A DNA stretch of 64,000 nt from Pectobacterium polonicum (GTDB lineage Bacteria; Pseudomonadota; Gammaproteobacteria; Enterobacterales; Enterobacteriaceae). Below the pieces are notes generated by a model. It was not told the origin of the DNA. It did not search any database and worked only from the letters and a program-made list of their open reading frames with translations. The DNA is taken from assembly GCF_005497185.1 (NCBI RefSeq), contig NZ_RJTN01000003.1, positions 62,001-126,000 on the forward strand, written 5' to 3'. Each line of letters begins with the position of its first letter. The stretch's first letter is position 1. Shown here piece by piece: positions 8,812-17,197 of this stretch. Made by a program: the position numbers and the translations under genes.

Positions 8812-9279
8812 TTATTTTCGCGGTGGTAAAGACGTACGAATCAGTTCATCAGCACATTTACCGATCAGCATTTCCACCGCTTCGCTGCGCGTAACGTCTT
8901 TCAGGCCTGCAAGCGTATCGATTTTACGCAGCACCGACATCCTTAATGACAGGGAAACGGCCTTCTTTTTTTCTTTATCCAGAAAGACCCGGCTAACCGT
9001 TTCTTCTTCTTTCAACTCGGCATTGGACTCAAGCGCTTGCGCCATACGACGCAGTTCTTTTTTATCAAGCTGGCCGGGATGAATCATCTGATAAGCATGC
9101 AGAGATTTACTGTACTTTATCTCAGCTGAGTAGGCACTTCTCAACTCTTTCAGTACCCGAGTCAATGTGGGTTCCGAACAGTCCAACATCGTGATGATCT
9201 GCTTTGCGGCAACGGGTTTTCCTGCCCCTAGAATTTTGGCAAGACGGTAAACACGAACCTGACGGGTGCTTAGTTGCAT
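8812..9279 (-). CDS. terW: TerW, Ter-locus regulator
   Basis: This 155-residue cytoplasmic protein matches remembered TerW in length, in its start (MQLSTRQVRVYRLAKIL) and in the region ECSEPTLTRVLKEL-type helix-turn-helix, here DCSEPTLTRVLKELR at about 33-47. The C-terminal part (SLSLRMSVLRKIDTLAGL) resembles a ribbon-helix or oligomerisation segment. It is encoded between the terY operon and the biosynthesis-like module, with its own upstream gap of 340 bp. TerW proteins are reported to regulate ter promoters; shared palindromes near terY and terZ are candidate targets. It is about the usual family length. Confidence 0.85.
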   Translation of the reverse strand: MQLSTRQVRVYRLAKILGAGKPVAAKQIITMLDCSEPTLTRVLKELRSAYSAEIKYSKSLHAYQMIHPGQLDKKELRRMAQALESNAELKEEETVSRVFLDKEKKKAVSLSLRMSVLRKIDTLAGLKDVTRSEAVEMLIGKCADELIRTSLPPRK

Positions 9280-9619
9280 AAGAAATCACACCCTGTATTC
9301 CAGGACAACGATCGTATGGGCTGAAAAATAAGTGTGTTCACTAACATTCTTCTGAGGACTCTCTCATGCTAATCGTTGTTAACTAAAGAATTATCAATCG
9401 TACCGCAGCCCTTTATGCTGGGGTAATTGCCGCCTCGCCGTCATTTCCGAGCGTGGGCAGACGATGTAGGTGACAGCGAATAAACGCGCGCTCCCGCATC
9501 CTTAAGTAAAATTTTAATCGTTTTTCACTCTAACAGACAAATTTTCAACGTGAGATAAACCAGAAACACTATCGAACAACGCCCCCACTCAAAATAGGGC
9601 GTATAGCCTATCAACCGCC
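9280..9619. other. 340-bp gap between terW and the CitE-like gene
   Basis: No gene is visible. It should contain the terW promoter (no confident -35/-10 pair found). At its far end ACGCCC (9579-9584) can pair with GGGCGT (9597-9602), a small possible terminator for the CitE-like gene without a strong T-run. Confidence 0.4.
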
Positions 9620-10573
9620 TCAATGATTATGGGTCGCAACGATAAGGCGAGCTCCCAGGTTTTGCTCTGATGCAATGCCATAGACCTTCGCTCGTTCCAA
9701 AATTCCCGATGCCCAGCGGCGATGCGTGGCAGGTTCGCACATCGATCCCTGAGATTTAAAAACTGCCTGGCTGGAATTCAGAATGCGCAACGCATCCGCA
9801 TAATCAGTCGCGGACACCATCAGCGCCTGCTCAATGATATCGATTTGATTGGGATGAATAGCCGTTTTGCCGACCAATCCGTGCGCCATATCCAACGCCA
9901 GCTCACGCGACATGATGTGATGGTCATCAATATGTTCACAGACTGGCGCGGTCAACGCGAAATTACGTGCTGCAAATATCGAGACCAACATTTTGATCAC
10001 GTATCCCATCGGTCCATCATATAAAGTCAGATGGCGTGACCGCCGCAGTGAGATCACATTCATCAGATCGTTGCCGCCAATACGCAAGGCAATAATGCGC
10101 TCATGGCAGGGATGAGACTGGAGCTGAGTGGCTAATTCACGCATCTGCACCACGTCAAAAACGTCTTCAGTTTCCAGTGTCGGCATCATGCAAAGCTCGC
10201 TGTTCCGCACCACCTCCCACCACTGTGGCAAAGAAGCCAGGGTAAATTTGGGCAACACCAGCCCATCCAGCGGACTCAAGTCCATTTCATGCGCAAGCCA
10301 GCGGCCCATCTCAGCGTCGCGCGGACGAACAAAAACCAACGGCCAGTCGGTTTTTCCATGAGCCTGTTTCGCCTGCGCTAATGTCGTCAAAAGCTCACGA
10401 AGCCGTAACAGCGCCAGAGGGACATCGCTTTCCGCGACGGCATCTTCAAGGCAAATAACCAGCGAGCGCAGTCCGCTAATTTTATCGGTCAAAATAACGT
10501 CAGCGATATCGGCACGCGTCGCGGGCATATAGAGCGTCGCACCTAAATTCCAGGGAGAAAGCCTTTTATTCAT
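9620..10573 (-). CDS. CitE-like (HpcH/HpaI family) lyase of the Ter biosynthesis module
   Basis: This 317-residue protein is a TIM-barrel lyase of the citrate lyase beta / malyl-CoA lyase family. Motifs include VICLEDAV near residue 40, an Arg in FVRPRD, and Glu in PTLETEDVFDVV, corresponding to the substrate and magnesium sites. It is the last gene of a five-gene leftward set; its ATG shares one base with the stop of the preceding gene (TGATG). Homologues occur with ATP-grasp and phosphoribosyltransferase genes in many Ter islands, where synthesis of an uncharacterised nucleoside-like metabolite has been proposed. Its substrate is unknown. Confidence 0.82.
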   Translation of the reverse strand: MNKRLSPWNLGATLYMPATRADIADVILTDKISGLRSLVICLEDAVAESDVPLALLRLRELLTTLAQAKQAHGKTDWPLVFVRPRDAEMGRWLAHEMDLSPLDGLVLPKFTLASLPQWWEVVRNSELCMMPTLETEDVFDVVQMRELATQLQSHPCHERIIALRIGGNDLMNVISLRRSRHLTLYDGPMGYVIKMLVSIFAARNFALTAPVCEHIDDHHIMSRELALDMAHGLVGKTAIHPNQIDIIEQALMVSATDYADALRILNSSQAVFKSQGSMCEPATHRRWASGILERAKVYGIASEQNLGARLIVATHNH

Positions 10574-11655
10574 CAGTGCACCTTTTTGATAATGGTAACC
10601 GCACGGTACTGACCGATTTCATCGCCGACTTCAGTAATAGTGATGCCCTTTTCCTTCGCAAGATACACCAACAGCGCAACATCCGGGTCGTCCAGCGTTT
10701 GTACCAGGACATGATCCGGCACCCGGCGTAGCACCGCGCGGGTCGCTTCAGCAATACCGGGTTTGATTCTATTGATGCTATCGATGCCATAGCGCTCAGC
10801 CAGAGTGCGGATCACCCTTTCACTCTGTTGTTGAAGATCGCGTTGCCGTTCAGGCAGTGATTCACTGCATGGCTGAACTACAGGGGAGGTAGTACGACGC
10901 AGCGCCTCGACGGTATCCGCCAGCATTTGGCTACACTCATAGCGCTCAAGGTGCTCGCATATCACGCAGCCGTGTAGCCCTTCCGCCGACCACAGCGATC
11001 GGGATATCAGACCCGAAACAGGGGCTCCCATAATCCCAAACGGAATCAGCCAGTCATCATTACTCGCCGACAGCCAGGCACAGCCGCAGGGGTCCGCCAG
11101 TACTACCAGACGTGGCCGTTCGGGATACCCTTCTCTTCCCTTCAGGGATCGGATCAACTCTCCCGTGATAGCGCCTTTACCGGTCCAGCCATCAACAAAC
11201 ACAATTCCTTCGCTGCCGTGACGCGCTTCAATCCATCCCAGCGCGGTTTTATCAATCCCCCGATCGCGGATAATGCTGATGCCATAGTGGTAAGATGTTT
11301 TTCCCATGGCGCGCAGTGCTCGATGCAACATCACGCCCAGAGGAACACCGGCACGCACCAAGCTAGTCAATATCACTGGCGTATCGGCAAAACGCTGTGC
11401 CAGCGTTTGCGCAAGCATCTGCACCTCGCGCGCCAAACGTGCGCCCTCTTGTTCAAGCGCGCGGGAGAAAAGCTCAAGGTGCCAGACCGTCGGTTCCGGT
11501 TCCTGGCTCAGCATGTCTGAATAGTGCTTAGCGCCCGACTGAATCAGCCGTTCCTTCTCTTCCACGGGCGTCACGTCTATCTCGACAGGCTGAAGCAAAA
11601 AATGGATATCGTTTGGCAAGTAGGAGCCAGAGAAAGGCGTGATGTCGTCATGCAT
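10573..11655 (-). CDS. StiP/pelota-type phosphoribosyltransferase-like protein
   Basis: This protein has 360 residues if it starts at ATG 11655, which overlaps the HAD gene's stop (ATGCATGA); an in-frame start at 11664 or upstream is possible but less coupled. The N-terminal part resembles the StiP / Ter-associated phosphoribosyltransferase-like family, with FVDGWTGKGAITGEL as the phosphate-binding-like loop and DPCGCAWLSAS further on. The C-terminal 80 residues (LVQTLDDPDVALLVYLAKEKGI) look like a pelota-type RNA-binding fold. It could modify or bind a nucleoside or RNA product within the module; the enzyme activity is not established. Confidence 0.75.
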   Translation of the reverse strand: MHDDITPFSGSYLPNDIHFLLQPVEIDVTPVEEKERLIQSGAKHYSDMLSQEPEPTVWHLELFSRALEQEGARLAREVQMLAQTLAQRFADTPVILTSLVRAGVPLGVMLHRALRAMGKTSYHYGISIIRDRGIDKTALGWIEARHGSEGIVFVDGWTGKGAITGELIRSLKGREGYPERPRLVVLADPCGCAWLSASNDDWLIPFGIMGAPVSGLISRSLWSAEGLHGCVICEHLERYECSQMLADTVEALRRTTSPVVQPCSESLPERQRDLQQQSERVIRTLAERYGIDSINRIKPGIAEATRAVLRRVPDHVLVQTLDDPDVALLVYLAKEKGITITEVGDEIGQYRAVTIIKKVH

Positions 11656-12430
11656 CTTGGGCATCTCCGAAAATGCGGCGAGCGATTGCCTCGGCAAACT
11701 GACTTTGCCGAGGCAATCCGTACCAGGTGCAAAGCGTCATAAAGCGATGATCGCTGAGACTATCGCCCAAACCAATCACGGGAAAGGTGCCTCGTTCCGC
11801 ACGTAATTTGTTGAGTAAATAGGTCACTGCGTGCCCTTTTTCTACCGGATCAGGTAACCAGGCCACGTTGTTGCTGTTGCGATGCAGATAAAAACCCGCT
11901 GTTGGATAGCGCTGCTCTATTTCATCAGCAATGGCGTAGAGTTCTTCGATTCTGGTGCTATCGCGGTGCTTCATCACCAGATAAATCGGCGTATCGCCAT
12001 ATTCGTAATTAATTCGCGCCCAGCCGTTAATATTGCGCTCTGCCATCAGTTCGGTGATACCGTGCTGCATCGTGTGAAGCTGCTCCGCATACGGTGCCAA
12101 CGCAGTCAGTATCTGCGCTTTCCAGACAGGCTCAGGTTCCCCTTCTGGGGTAAGAATGACAGCACCATGCGTGGTAACGGCCCAGGAACGGAAAGGGATG
12201 GTCACACGGGCAATTTCCTCCGTGCCGCGTGCCGTCACGGGGATCAGCTCCGCGTATTCCAGCATCCAGTCCACCAGCATGGCCTGTTCTTCGGTCATAA
12301 AACTGCGCGGCGTCAGGCTAGGGTCCAACGCTCCCGTACGATAAGGTTCAAGCGCCAACTCATTCACCATCTTACGTCGCGTCTGAAACAACGTATCGTC
12401 AAGATCGGAAAAAATAACGGGCTTAGTCAT
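11648..12430 (-). CDS. HAD-family phosphatase of the Ter biosynthesis module
   Basis: This 260-residue protein starts with the HAD motif I, DLDDTLFQTRR (residues 9-19), holding the nucleophile and acid-base aspartates. The later GLGDSLSDHRFM is motif IV of Cof/sucrose-phosphatase-type HADs. The expected reaction is dephosphorylation of a small phosphorylated metabolite in the cytoplasm. The gene overlaps both neighbours by eight bases (ATGACTAA at its start, ATGCATGA at its end), a sign that stoichiometric co-translation matters. Function within the Ter island is inferred from context. Confidence 0.82.
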   Translation of the reverse strand: MTKPVIFSDLDDTLFQTRRKMVNELALEPYRTGALDPSLTPRSFMTEEQAMLVDWMLEYAELIPVTARGTEEIARVTIPFRSWAVTTHGAVILTPEGEPEPVWKAQILTALAPYAEQLHTMQHGITELMAERNINGWARINYEYGDTPIYLVMKHRDSTRIEELYAIADEIEQRYPTAGFYLHRNSNNVAWLPDPVEKGHAVTYLLNKLRAERGTFPVIGLGDSLSDHRFMTLCTWYGLPRQSQFAEAIARRIFGDAQDA

Positions 12431-13565
12431 AGCTGATAATCTCCACGCTGGGCGCTACCGTCGCCAGCGCATCGAGTAATTGGGGATCGACACTCTCTGG
12501 CGGCGTTTCCACGCAGATCAGAATACGATCGAAACGTTGATGCATAACGTTGTAGACAAAATTTGCAATGCCTAGCCCGTAATTGTCATTGAACGTTATC
12601 GCCGACTGAATGGCGAATCCCGTTGCGATAGGGGATCGCGTGGTAGAGCCGAACTTAACGTCAGCCCCTTGAGCCTGCAAATGCTCTGCCAGTAAAAAAG
12701 GTTCCCAAACAAACTCACTACTGCCCAGAACCAATATTTTTTCACTCGGCACGACACGCAAATCACGCCCTAAATCTCCCGCAGGTTCGGCCATGCCCAA
12801 GCGTCCCCAGCTCTGTTTTCCCGTGATAGCAACGTTACCGCGCGCCGTGACGTTCACCGTCGGCATGATTGGAAGAGGTGCATCAGGTTTGGGCACCCAT
12901 TGCCAGTCGCCCTGAACCAAAGAAATGGAATGAAGCGGTAAAGGACAACGCTGTGCGAGCGCACTACCGCTCCAGTCGGTCAGCGTTACAGCAAACACCT
13001 GCTGCAAGTGCGTAAGCCATGCGGTTTCTCGCAGAGCGGCCAGTAAATTAATGAACGTATTGCCCGTCGTCGCTTCGTCATCAATCAGTATCAGGGTACG
13101 TGCTTCACGCACGCGGCGACGTAACTGCTCATCTTCTGGGAGATAGATTAAGTGATCGGTGGCATGACTATGCGCTTCCTTAAACTCACAGAGCAATTCA
13201 GCGTCTTGCGGGTGGCGGGTGGAGGTCAAATAAACTGACTCACTGACCCGCTGCCTTACCTCATCAAAAACACCTGCACCTAAGCCTACTGCCGTTTCGG
13301 CCATACCGATAAACAGCACTGGCCCCTCGATAGAAGCTGGGATCTGCTCTGCAAGCTGGCGATACACACCGCGCATCGTCGCGGGAGAGACAGGAATGTG
13401 TCGCCCTAGTACCTTGCTAACAAACAGGAAAGCACGCTTAGGGTTACGACGTTCAGCAATATCAAACAAAGTATCCAGCGCCGCCGCGCCGCCGGTTGGC
13501 GTAACGCTGAGTGTGCCGCAGGAAAGGTGACGGGTATAAACAGGCTGTTGTGGAATGGGTGACAT
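12423..13565 (-). CDS. Phosphoribosyltransferase-domain protein of the Ter biosynthesis module
   Basis: This 380-residue protein contains a type I phosphoribosyltransferase fold, shown by the PRPP loop LILIDDEATTGNTF at about residues 155-168 and an N-terminal substrate region (FIGMAETAVGLGAGV). The C-terminal half (SEFVWEPFLLAEHLQAQGADV; SATTRSPI-like KFGSTTRSPI) corresponds to a domain seen only in this Ter-associated family. It starts 6 bp after the ATP-grasp stop and overlaps the HAD gene. It probably joins ribose-5-phosphate to a base or similar acceptor; neither substrate nor product is known. Confidence 0.78.
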   Translation of the reverse strand: MSPIPQQPVYTRHLSCGTLSVTPTGGAAALDTLFDIAERRNPKRAFLFVSKVLGRHIPVSPATMRGVYRQLAEQIPASIEGPVLFIGMAETAVGLGAGVFDEVRQRVSESVYLTSTRHPQDAELLCEFKEAHSHATDHLIYLPEDEQLRRRVREARTLILIDDEATTGNTFINLLAALRETAWLTHLQQVFAVTLTDWSGSALAQRCPLPLHSISLVQGDWQWVPKPDAPLPIMPTVNVTARGNVAITGKQSWGRLGMAEPAGDLGRDLRVVPSEKILVLGSSEFVWEPFLLAEHLQAQGADVKFGSTTRSPIATGFAIQSAITFNDNYGLGIANFVYNVMHQRFDRILICVETPPESVDPQLLDALATVAPSVEIISYD

Positions 13566-13571
13566 CGCGGC

Positions 13572-14636
13572 TTACCCTTCCTGAAGTCGGTTAGATAACG
13601 TAGTCTGGTAGCGGACAACGTCGGTGATGGTACGCACTGTCGCGGGCTCAAAGGCCTCCGCTGCCAGTTCAGCCACCTGCTGCGTATTCAGCAATTCCAA
13701 CTGGCGCAGGGCGAAGAGCCCAGGCAGGTTGACGCCACTAAAACGGGTATAACCAATCCCCCCAGAAGGGCGCATGTTAATCTCAAGCAGTTGAGGGACG
13801 CCATCATCATTGTGGCGGGTCTGCACGTTGACTAACCCATCCGCTTGCATCGACTCCGCACAGGCAATAGCGAGCTGGTAAGCTTCGCCGCTGTTTTCCA
13901 GATATTGCAGCGCACCGGCCTTACGCCGTGCCACTGCGGCCAACACCTTGCCTTTTTCTACCAGCATATCGACAGAATATTCCGGCCCAGGCAGGTAGGG
14001 CATCAACACCAGCGGCGCAAAATTTCCCGCGTCACTGAGTGCACGTAGGTAGTGATCTGGAGCAACCACACGTCTTTCTGGATGGGTAAATACCGCCATC
14101 GGCGAGGCGCTATCATCAAAACGCCAAAAACCCATGCCATAAATACCCGTTACAGGCTTAACACACAGTGGCGCACCAGAAAAAGGTGCCGCGGCGATCT
14201 GCTGCCGGAGTTCATCGACGGAGGACACGCGAATCGAAGGCACGACGGCTAGCCCTAATTTCTCCATTTCATGAGCAAAAGAGACTTTGTCATCGGCTAT
14301 CAGTAGAGAATCGACATTAACGGTGCCGGTAGTGAGTTTCACGCCAAGCAATTCAATTTCATGTCGATGGGTTTCGCACCAACGGCCGTGTCGACCGGCA
14401 TGGATCGCATGAATCCCCTGCGTTTTGACGGTAGTCAGGATAAATGAGAGGCGTTCTGCCTCGTCCTTTGGCTCCAGAAATGCACGATCGGCAAGCGACA
14501 GGATTTCATTACGCTCATTGCGATGAGAAGCAAAAATGGTGACGTCCGCACCGCGGATTTCAGCAAAAGATTTAATCGCCAAAATCATATCACGCTGGGA
14601 AGACAAGCCTTCCATTAGCCAAATTCTCTGTGTCAT
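13572..14636 (-). CDS. ATP-grasp ligase of the Ter biosynthesis module
   Basis: This 354-residue protein is the first gene of the five-gene module. The chosen start, ATG 14636 (MTQRIWLMEGLSSQ), lies at the natural domain start; a longer frame adds 22 residues with no similarity to the family. ATP-grasp features include LCVKPVTGIYGMGFW (nucleotide lysine and glycine loop) and LEINMRPSGGIGYT (metal-binding Glu and Asn). Such enzymes form amide or ester bonds through an acyl phosphate. It is divergent from terZ across an AT-rich promoter region, so both operons are probably co-regulated. Confidence 0.82.
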   Translation of the reverse strand: MTQRIWLMEGLSSQRDMILAIKSFAEIRGADVTIFASHRNERNEILSLADRAFLEPKDEAERLSFILTTVKTQGIHAIHAGRHGRWCETHRHEIELLGVKLTTGTVNVDSLLIADDKVSFAHEMEKLGLAVVPSIRVSSVDELRQQIAAAPFSGAPLCVKPVTGIYGMGFWRFDDSASPMAVFTHPERRVVAPDHYLRALSDAGNFAPLVLMPYLPGPEYSVDMLVEKGKVLAAVARRKAGALQYLENSGEAYQLAIACAESMQADGLVNVQTRHNDDGVPQLLEINMRPSGGIGYTRFSGVNLPGLFALRQLELLNTQQVAELAAEAFEPATVRTITDVVRYQTTLSNRLQEG

Positions 14637-14957
14637 TGGTATGCATTCCCGTGCTGTGTTGCCAGATTGAGTTAAGCGCATTGAGTCTATTGACGCCACC
14701 ACAATATGTCAATCATATGATGATTTACATTAGATAAAGAAAAAACATGATGAAAAAGCTTATGAATATTAAGTAAAAACGTAAAATCACAACAAAAAAT
14801 ACATTTTTCACATAAAAATCATATAATTGTAAAATTTAAAACAATAAAAGACAAAAAGTCACTTGCTCACAAACTACATCATGATATGATTTTTTAAAGA
14901 ATGGGATTTGGTGTAAAAAGCGTTGTTCTTTTCAATACCTTTATAAGGAATGTGGCT
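14637..14957. promoter_or_regulatory. Divergent AT-rich promoter region, ATP-grasp / terZ
   Basis: This 321-bp region is strikingly AT-rich and holds both promoters. Three related motifs occur: the perfect palindrome ATCATATGAT at 14712-14721, ATCATATAAT at 14818-14827 (one mismatch) and ATCATGATATGAT at 14878-14890. They resemble the motif upstream of terY and are candidate TerW operators. A ribosome-binding AAGGA lies just before terZ. Confidence 0.45.
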
Positions 14958-15539
14958 ATGGTTTCTTTAAGTAAAAACCAGACAATTTCTCTCAGTAAAC
15001 AGTCTTCTGCTATCAGTAACCTTCACTTTGGGCTCGGCTGGGACCCGGTGAAAAAGAAAGGTCTCTTAGGGGGATTATTTGGCGGTAATGCGTCAATCGA
15101 TCTTGATGCCGGATGCGTACTGCTCGACAAAGCAGGTAATGAGATCGATACCGTGTGGTTTCGTAAACTGAAATCATCCTGTGGCTCGGTGGTACACAGC
15201 GGAGACAACCTGACTGGCGAGGGTGACGGCGATGACGAAGTGATCCGCGTTGACCTGAACCGGCTCCCACAAAACGTCGAGTTTCTGGCATTTACCGTCA
15301 ATAGCTTTCGTGGCCAAACGTTTAATGAAGTTGAAAATGCATTCTGCCGCGTCGTTGATCAGGCCAATAAAGAACAGGCTCGCTATCAGTTGACCGAACA
15401 AGGCTCTCATACCGGGATCGTTATCGCCTCACTGCGCCGTAACAATGGTCAGTGGGATTTCACCGCTCATGGCCAAGCCTGTCGGGGTCGCACGATTAGT
15501 GATATGCACGCCGATATTGTTACTGCGGTGGTGCGCTAA
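14958..15539 (+). CDS. terZ: TerZ, TerD-family tellurium resistance protein
   Basis: The start at ATG 14958 (after AAGGAATGTGGCT) gives 193 residues, the usual TerZ length; the in-frame start at 14901 is rejected. TerD-domain signatures are the SL-rich opening (MVSLSKNQTISLSK), [11 protein letters not shown] and conserved Asp pairs that bind calcium. Like TerX, it has an insertion (VKKKGLLGGLFGGNAS) before the first DLD motif. It is the first gene of the rightward terZABCDE set and overlaps terA by one base (TAATG). The family contributes to tellurite, phage and membrane-stress resistance in enterobacteria. Confidence 0.92.
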   Translation: MVSLSKNQTISLSKQSSAISNLHFGLGWDPVKKKGLLGGLFGGNASIDLDAGCVLLDKAGNEIDTVWFRKLKSSCGSVVHSGDNLTGEGDGDDEVIRVDLNRLPQNVEFLAFTVNSFRGQTFNEVENAFCRVVDQANKEQARYQLTEQGSHTGIVIASLRRNNGQWDFTAHGQACRGRTISDMHADIVTAVVR

Positions 15540-16693
15540 TGAATCTGACCCCAGGCGGCAACGCGCCCGTCCCTAACAAAGCGTTGCAGGTTCGCGTCCT
15601 TTCCGGTGCCGCAGTTGATGCCAGTGCTTTCCGTCTGTTTGCCACAGGCAAGGTACAGGGCGACGCAGATATGGTGTTTTATGGTCAGCCACGCAATGAT
15701 GACGGCAGCATCAGTCTGATGCATGAAGGGCACAACACCCTCTTCACTATCGACGTCACTCGACTAAAGCCAGAAGTACAAAAGGTCGCCTTTACCGTTG
15801 CTTGTGACGGTAGCCAAACCATCGCAAATTTACAGCGGCTCAACATTCAGGTTGAGGCTGATAATGAGGTTCTGGTTAACGGCAATGTCGAGCTGGCAGG
15901 GCGTCAGGAAGCGGCGTTGATCCTGGGAGAACTTTATCGTCGTAACAATGACTGGAAGTTTCGCTTTATTGCGCAGGGATTCAACGGTGGCCTACAGCCC
16001 CTTGCCGAGCACTTCGGCATCGAAGTGGCAGCCCCTGCCGCACACGCTGAACCGACGCCGCCTCCGGCACCACCAGCTACAAGCCGCATCAATCTGAGCA
16101 AGGTGTCGCTCACCAAAGAAAAACCGGCCATTAGCCTGGAAAAACGCGATAACTTCGGTGAGATTCGCATCAACCTAAACTGGCATCGCGAGGCCAAAGC
16201 GTCCGGTCTGCGTGGGATGTTTGGCGGCAGTAACGGTGTCGATCTCGACCTCGGTGCATTTATCGAGATGCAAGATGGTTACAAAACCGTGGTTCAGGCG
16301 TTGGGCAATCGCTTTGGTGATTATCAGAACGAACCCTATGTCCTGCTAAAAGGGGACGACCGTACTGGCGATGTCTCAGAAGGCGAATGGCTGCATATCA
16401 ACGGTCGCGAATGGAAGAACCTGCGCCAGGTACTGATTTATGCCTTTATCTACGAAGGTGTCGCAAGCTGGGATAAAACCGATGGCGTAGTCACGCTACA
16501 CATCCCCGACCAACCACCGATCGAAACCCGCATGACGGAAGGGCAAAATAGCCGCAACATGTGTGCGGTTGCGCGTCTGGTCAATGAAGGCGGAAGTATC
16601 AAAGTTGAGCGTATCAATCAGTTCTTCAATGGTCATAGCGATATGGATAACGCACTTGGCTGGGGATTTAGCTGGAAAGCAGGCTCAAAATAG
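15539..16693 (+). CDS. terA: TerA, double TerD-domain tellurium resistance protein
   Basis: The 384-residue protein consists of an N-terminal TerD-like domain (about 1-165), a Pro/Ala-rich linker (EPTPPPAPPAT near 180) and a second TerD-like domain (about 190-384) that begins with the SL motif (SKVSLTKEKPAISLEK). The second domain carries a glycine-rich insertion (ASGLRGMFGGSNG) like that in TerX and TerZ, followed by DLDLGAF. It begins on the terZ stop and ends 23 bp before terB. It probably forms part of a Ter protein assembly with TerB and TerD at the inner membrane; this is family knowledge. Confidence 0.92.
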   Translation: MNLTPGGNAPVPNKALQVRVLSGAAVDASAFRLFATGKVQGDADMVFYGQPRNDDGSISLMHEGHNTLFTIDVTRLKPEVQKVAFTVACDGSQTIANLQRLNIQVEADNEVLVNGNVELAGRQEAALILGELYRRNNDWKFRFIAQGFNGGLQPLAEHFGIEVAAPAAHAEPTPPPAPPATSRINLSKVSLTKEKPAISLEKRDNFGEIRINLNWHREAKASGLRGMFGGSNGVDLDLGAFIEMQDGYKTVVQALGNRFGDYQNEPYVLLKGDDRTGDVSEGEWLHINGREWKNLRQVLIYAFIYEGVASWDKTDGVVTLHIPDQPPIETRMTEGQNSRNMCAVARLVNEGGSIKVERINQFFNGHSDMDNALGWGFSWKAGSK

Positions 16694-16716
16694 TTTCATT
16701 TTACGAGGGGTTCAGC

Positions 16717-17172
16717 ATGAGTTTTCTTAATAAGGTTAAAGGCGCCTTCAATGCCAGCCGAGAAGAGTTGACCAAACAGGTCGGACGCTTCAAGAACAAG
16801 AAGTTTCTGCAAGGTACTGTCGCCGTTTGTGTCCGCATCGCGGTATCCAGCGGCGGCGTGAGTACGGAAGAAAAACAGAAGATGATTGGTTTCCTCAAAT
16901 CATCAGAAGAGTTGAAAGTGTTTGATACTGCTGAAGTTATTGAATTCTTTAACAAACTGGTTGCCAGTTTCGATTTCGATGAAGAAGTCGGAAAAGGTGA
17001 AACCATGAAATATATCCTGGCGCTCAAAGATCAGCCTGAAGCCGCACAGCTGGCGCTACGAGTCGGTATTGCCGTTGCTAAAAGTGACGGTGATTTCGAT
17101 GCAGCAGAGCAACATGCCGTGCGAGAGATCGCGACTGCGCTTGGGTTTCAACCCGCCGACTTCGGCCTTTGA
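16717..17172 (+). CDS. terB: TerB tellurium resistance protein
   Basis: This 151-residue, all-helical cytoplasmic protein matches TerB in length and order. The conserved acidic residues in AVSSGGVSTEEKQKM and AVAKSDGDFDAAEQ form the expected metal-binding pair of helical halves. It has a good ribosome-binding site (GAGGGGTTC) and is followed by terC after 25 bp. TerB contacts TerC and may link the soluble TerD-family proteins to the membrane. Confidence 0.93.
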   Translation: MSFLNKVKGAFNASREELTKQVGRFKNKKFLQGTVAVCVRIAVSSGGVSTEEKQKMIGFLKSSEELKVFDTAEVIEFFNKLVASFDFDEEVGKGETMKYILALKDQPEAAQLALRVGIAVAKSDGDFDAAEQHAVREIATALGFQPADFGL

Positions 17173-17197
17173 TGTCAATATCCTCTAAGGGTTATCT

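Noticed and set aside
14901-14957. Longer terZ start at 14901
   Set aside because: The extra residues do not fit the TerD family, and the AAGGA site supports ATG 14958.
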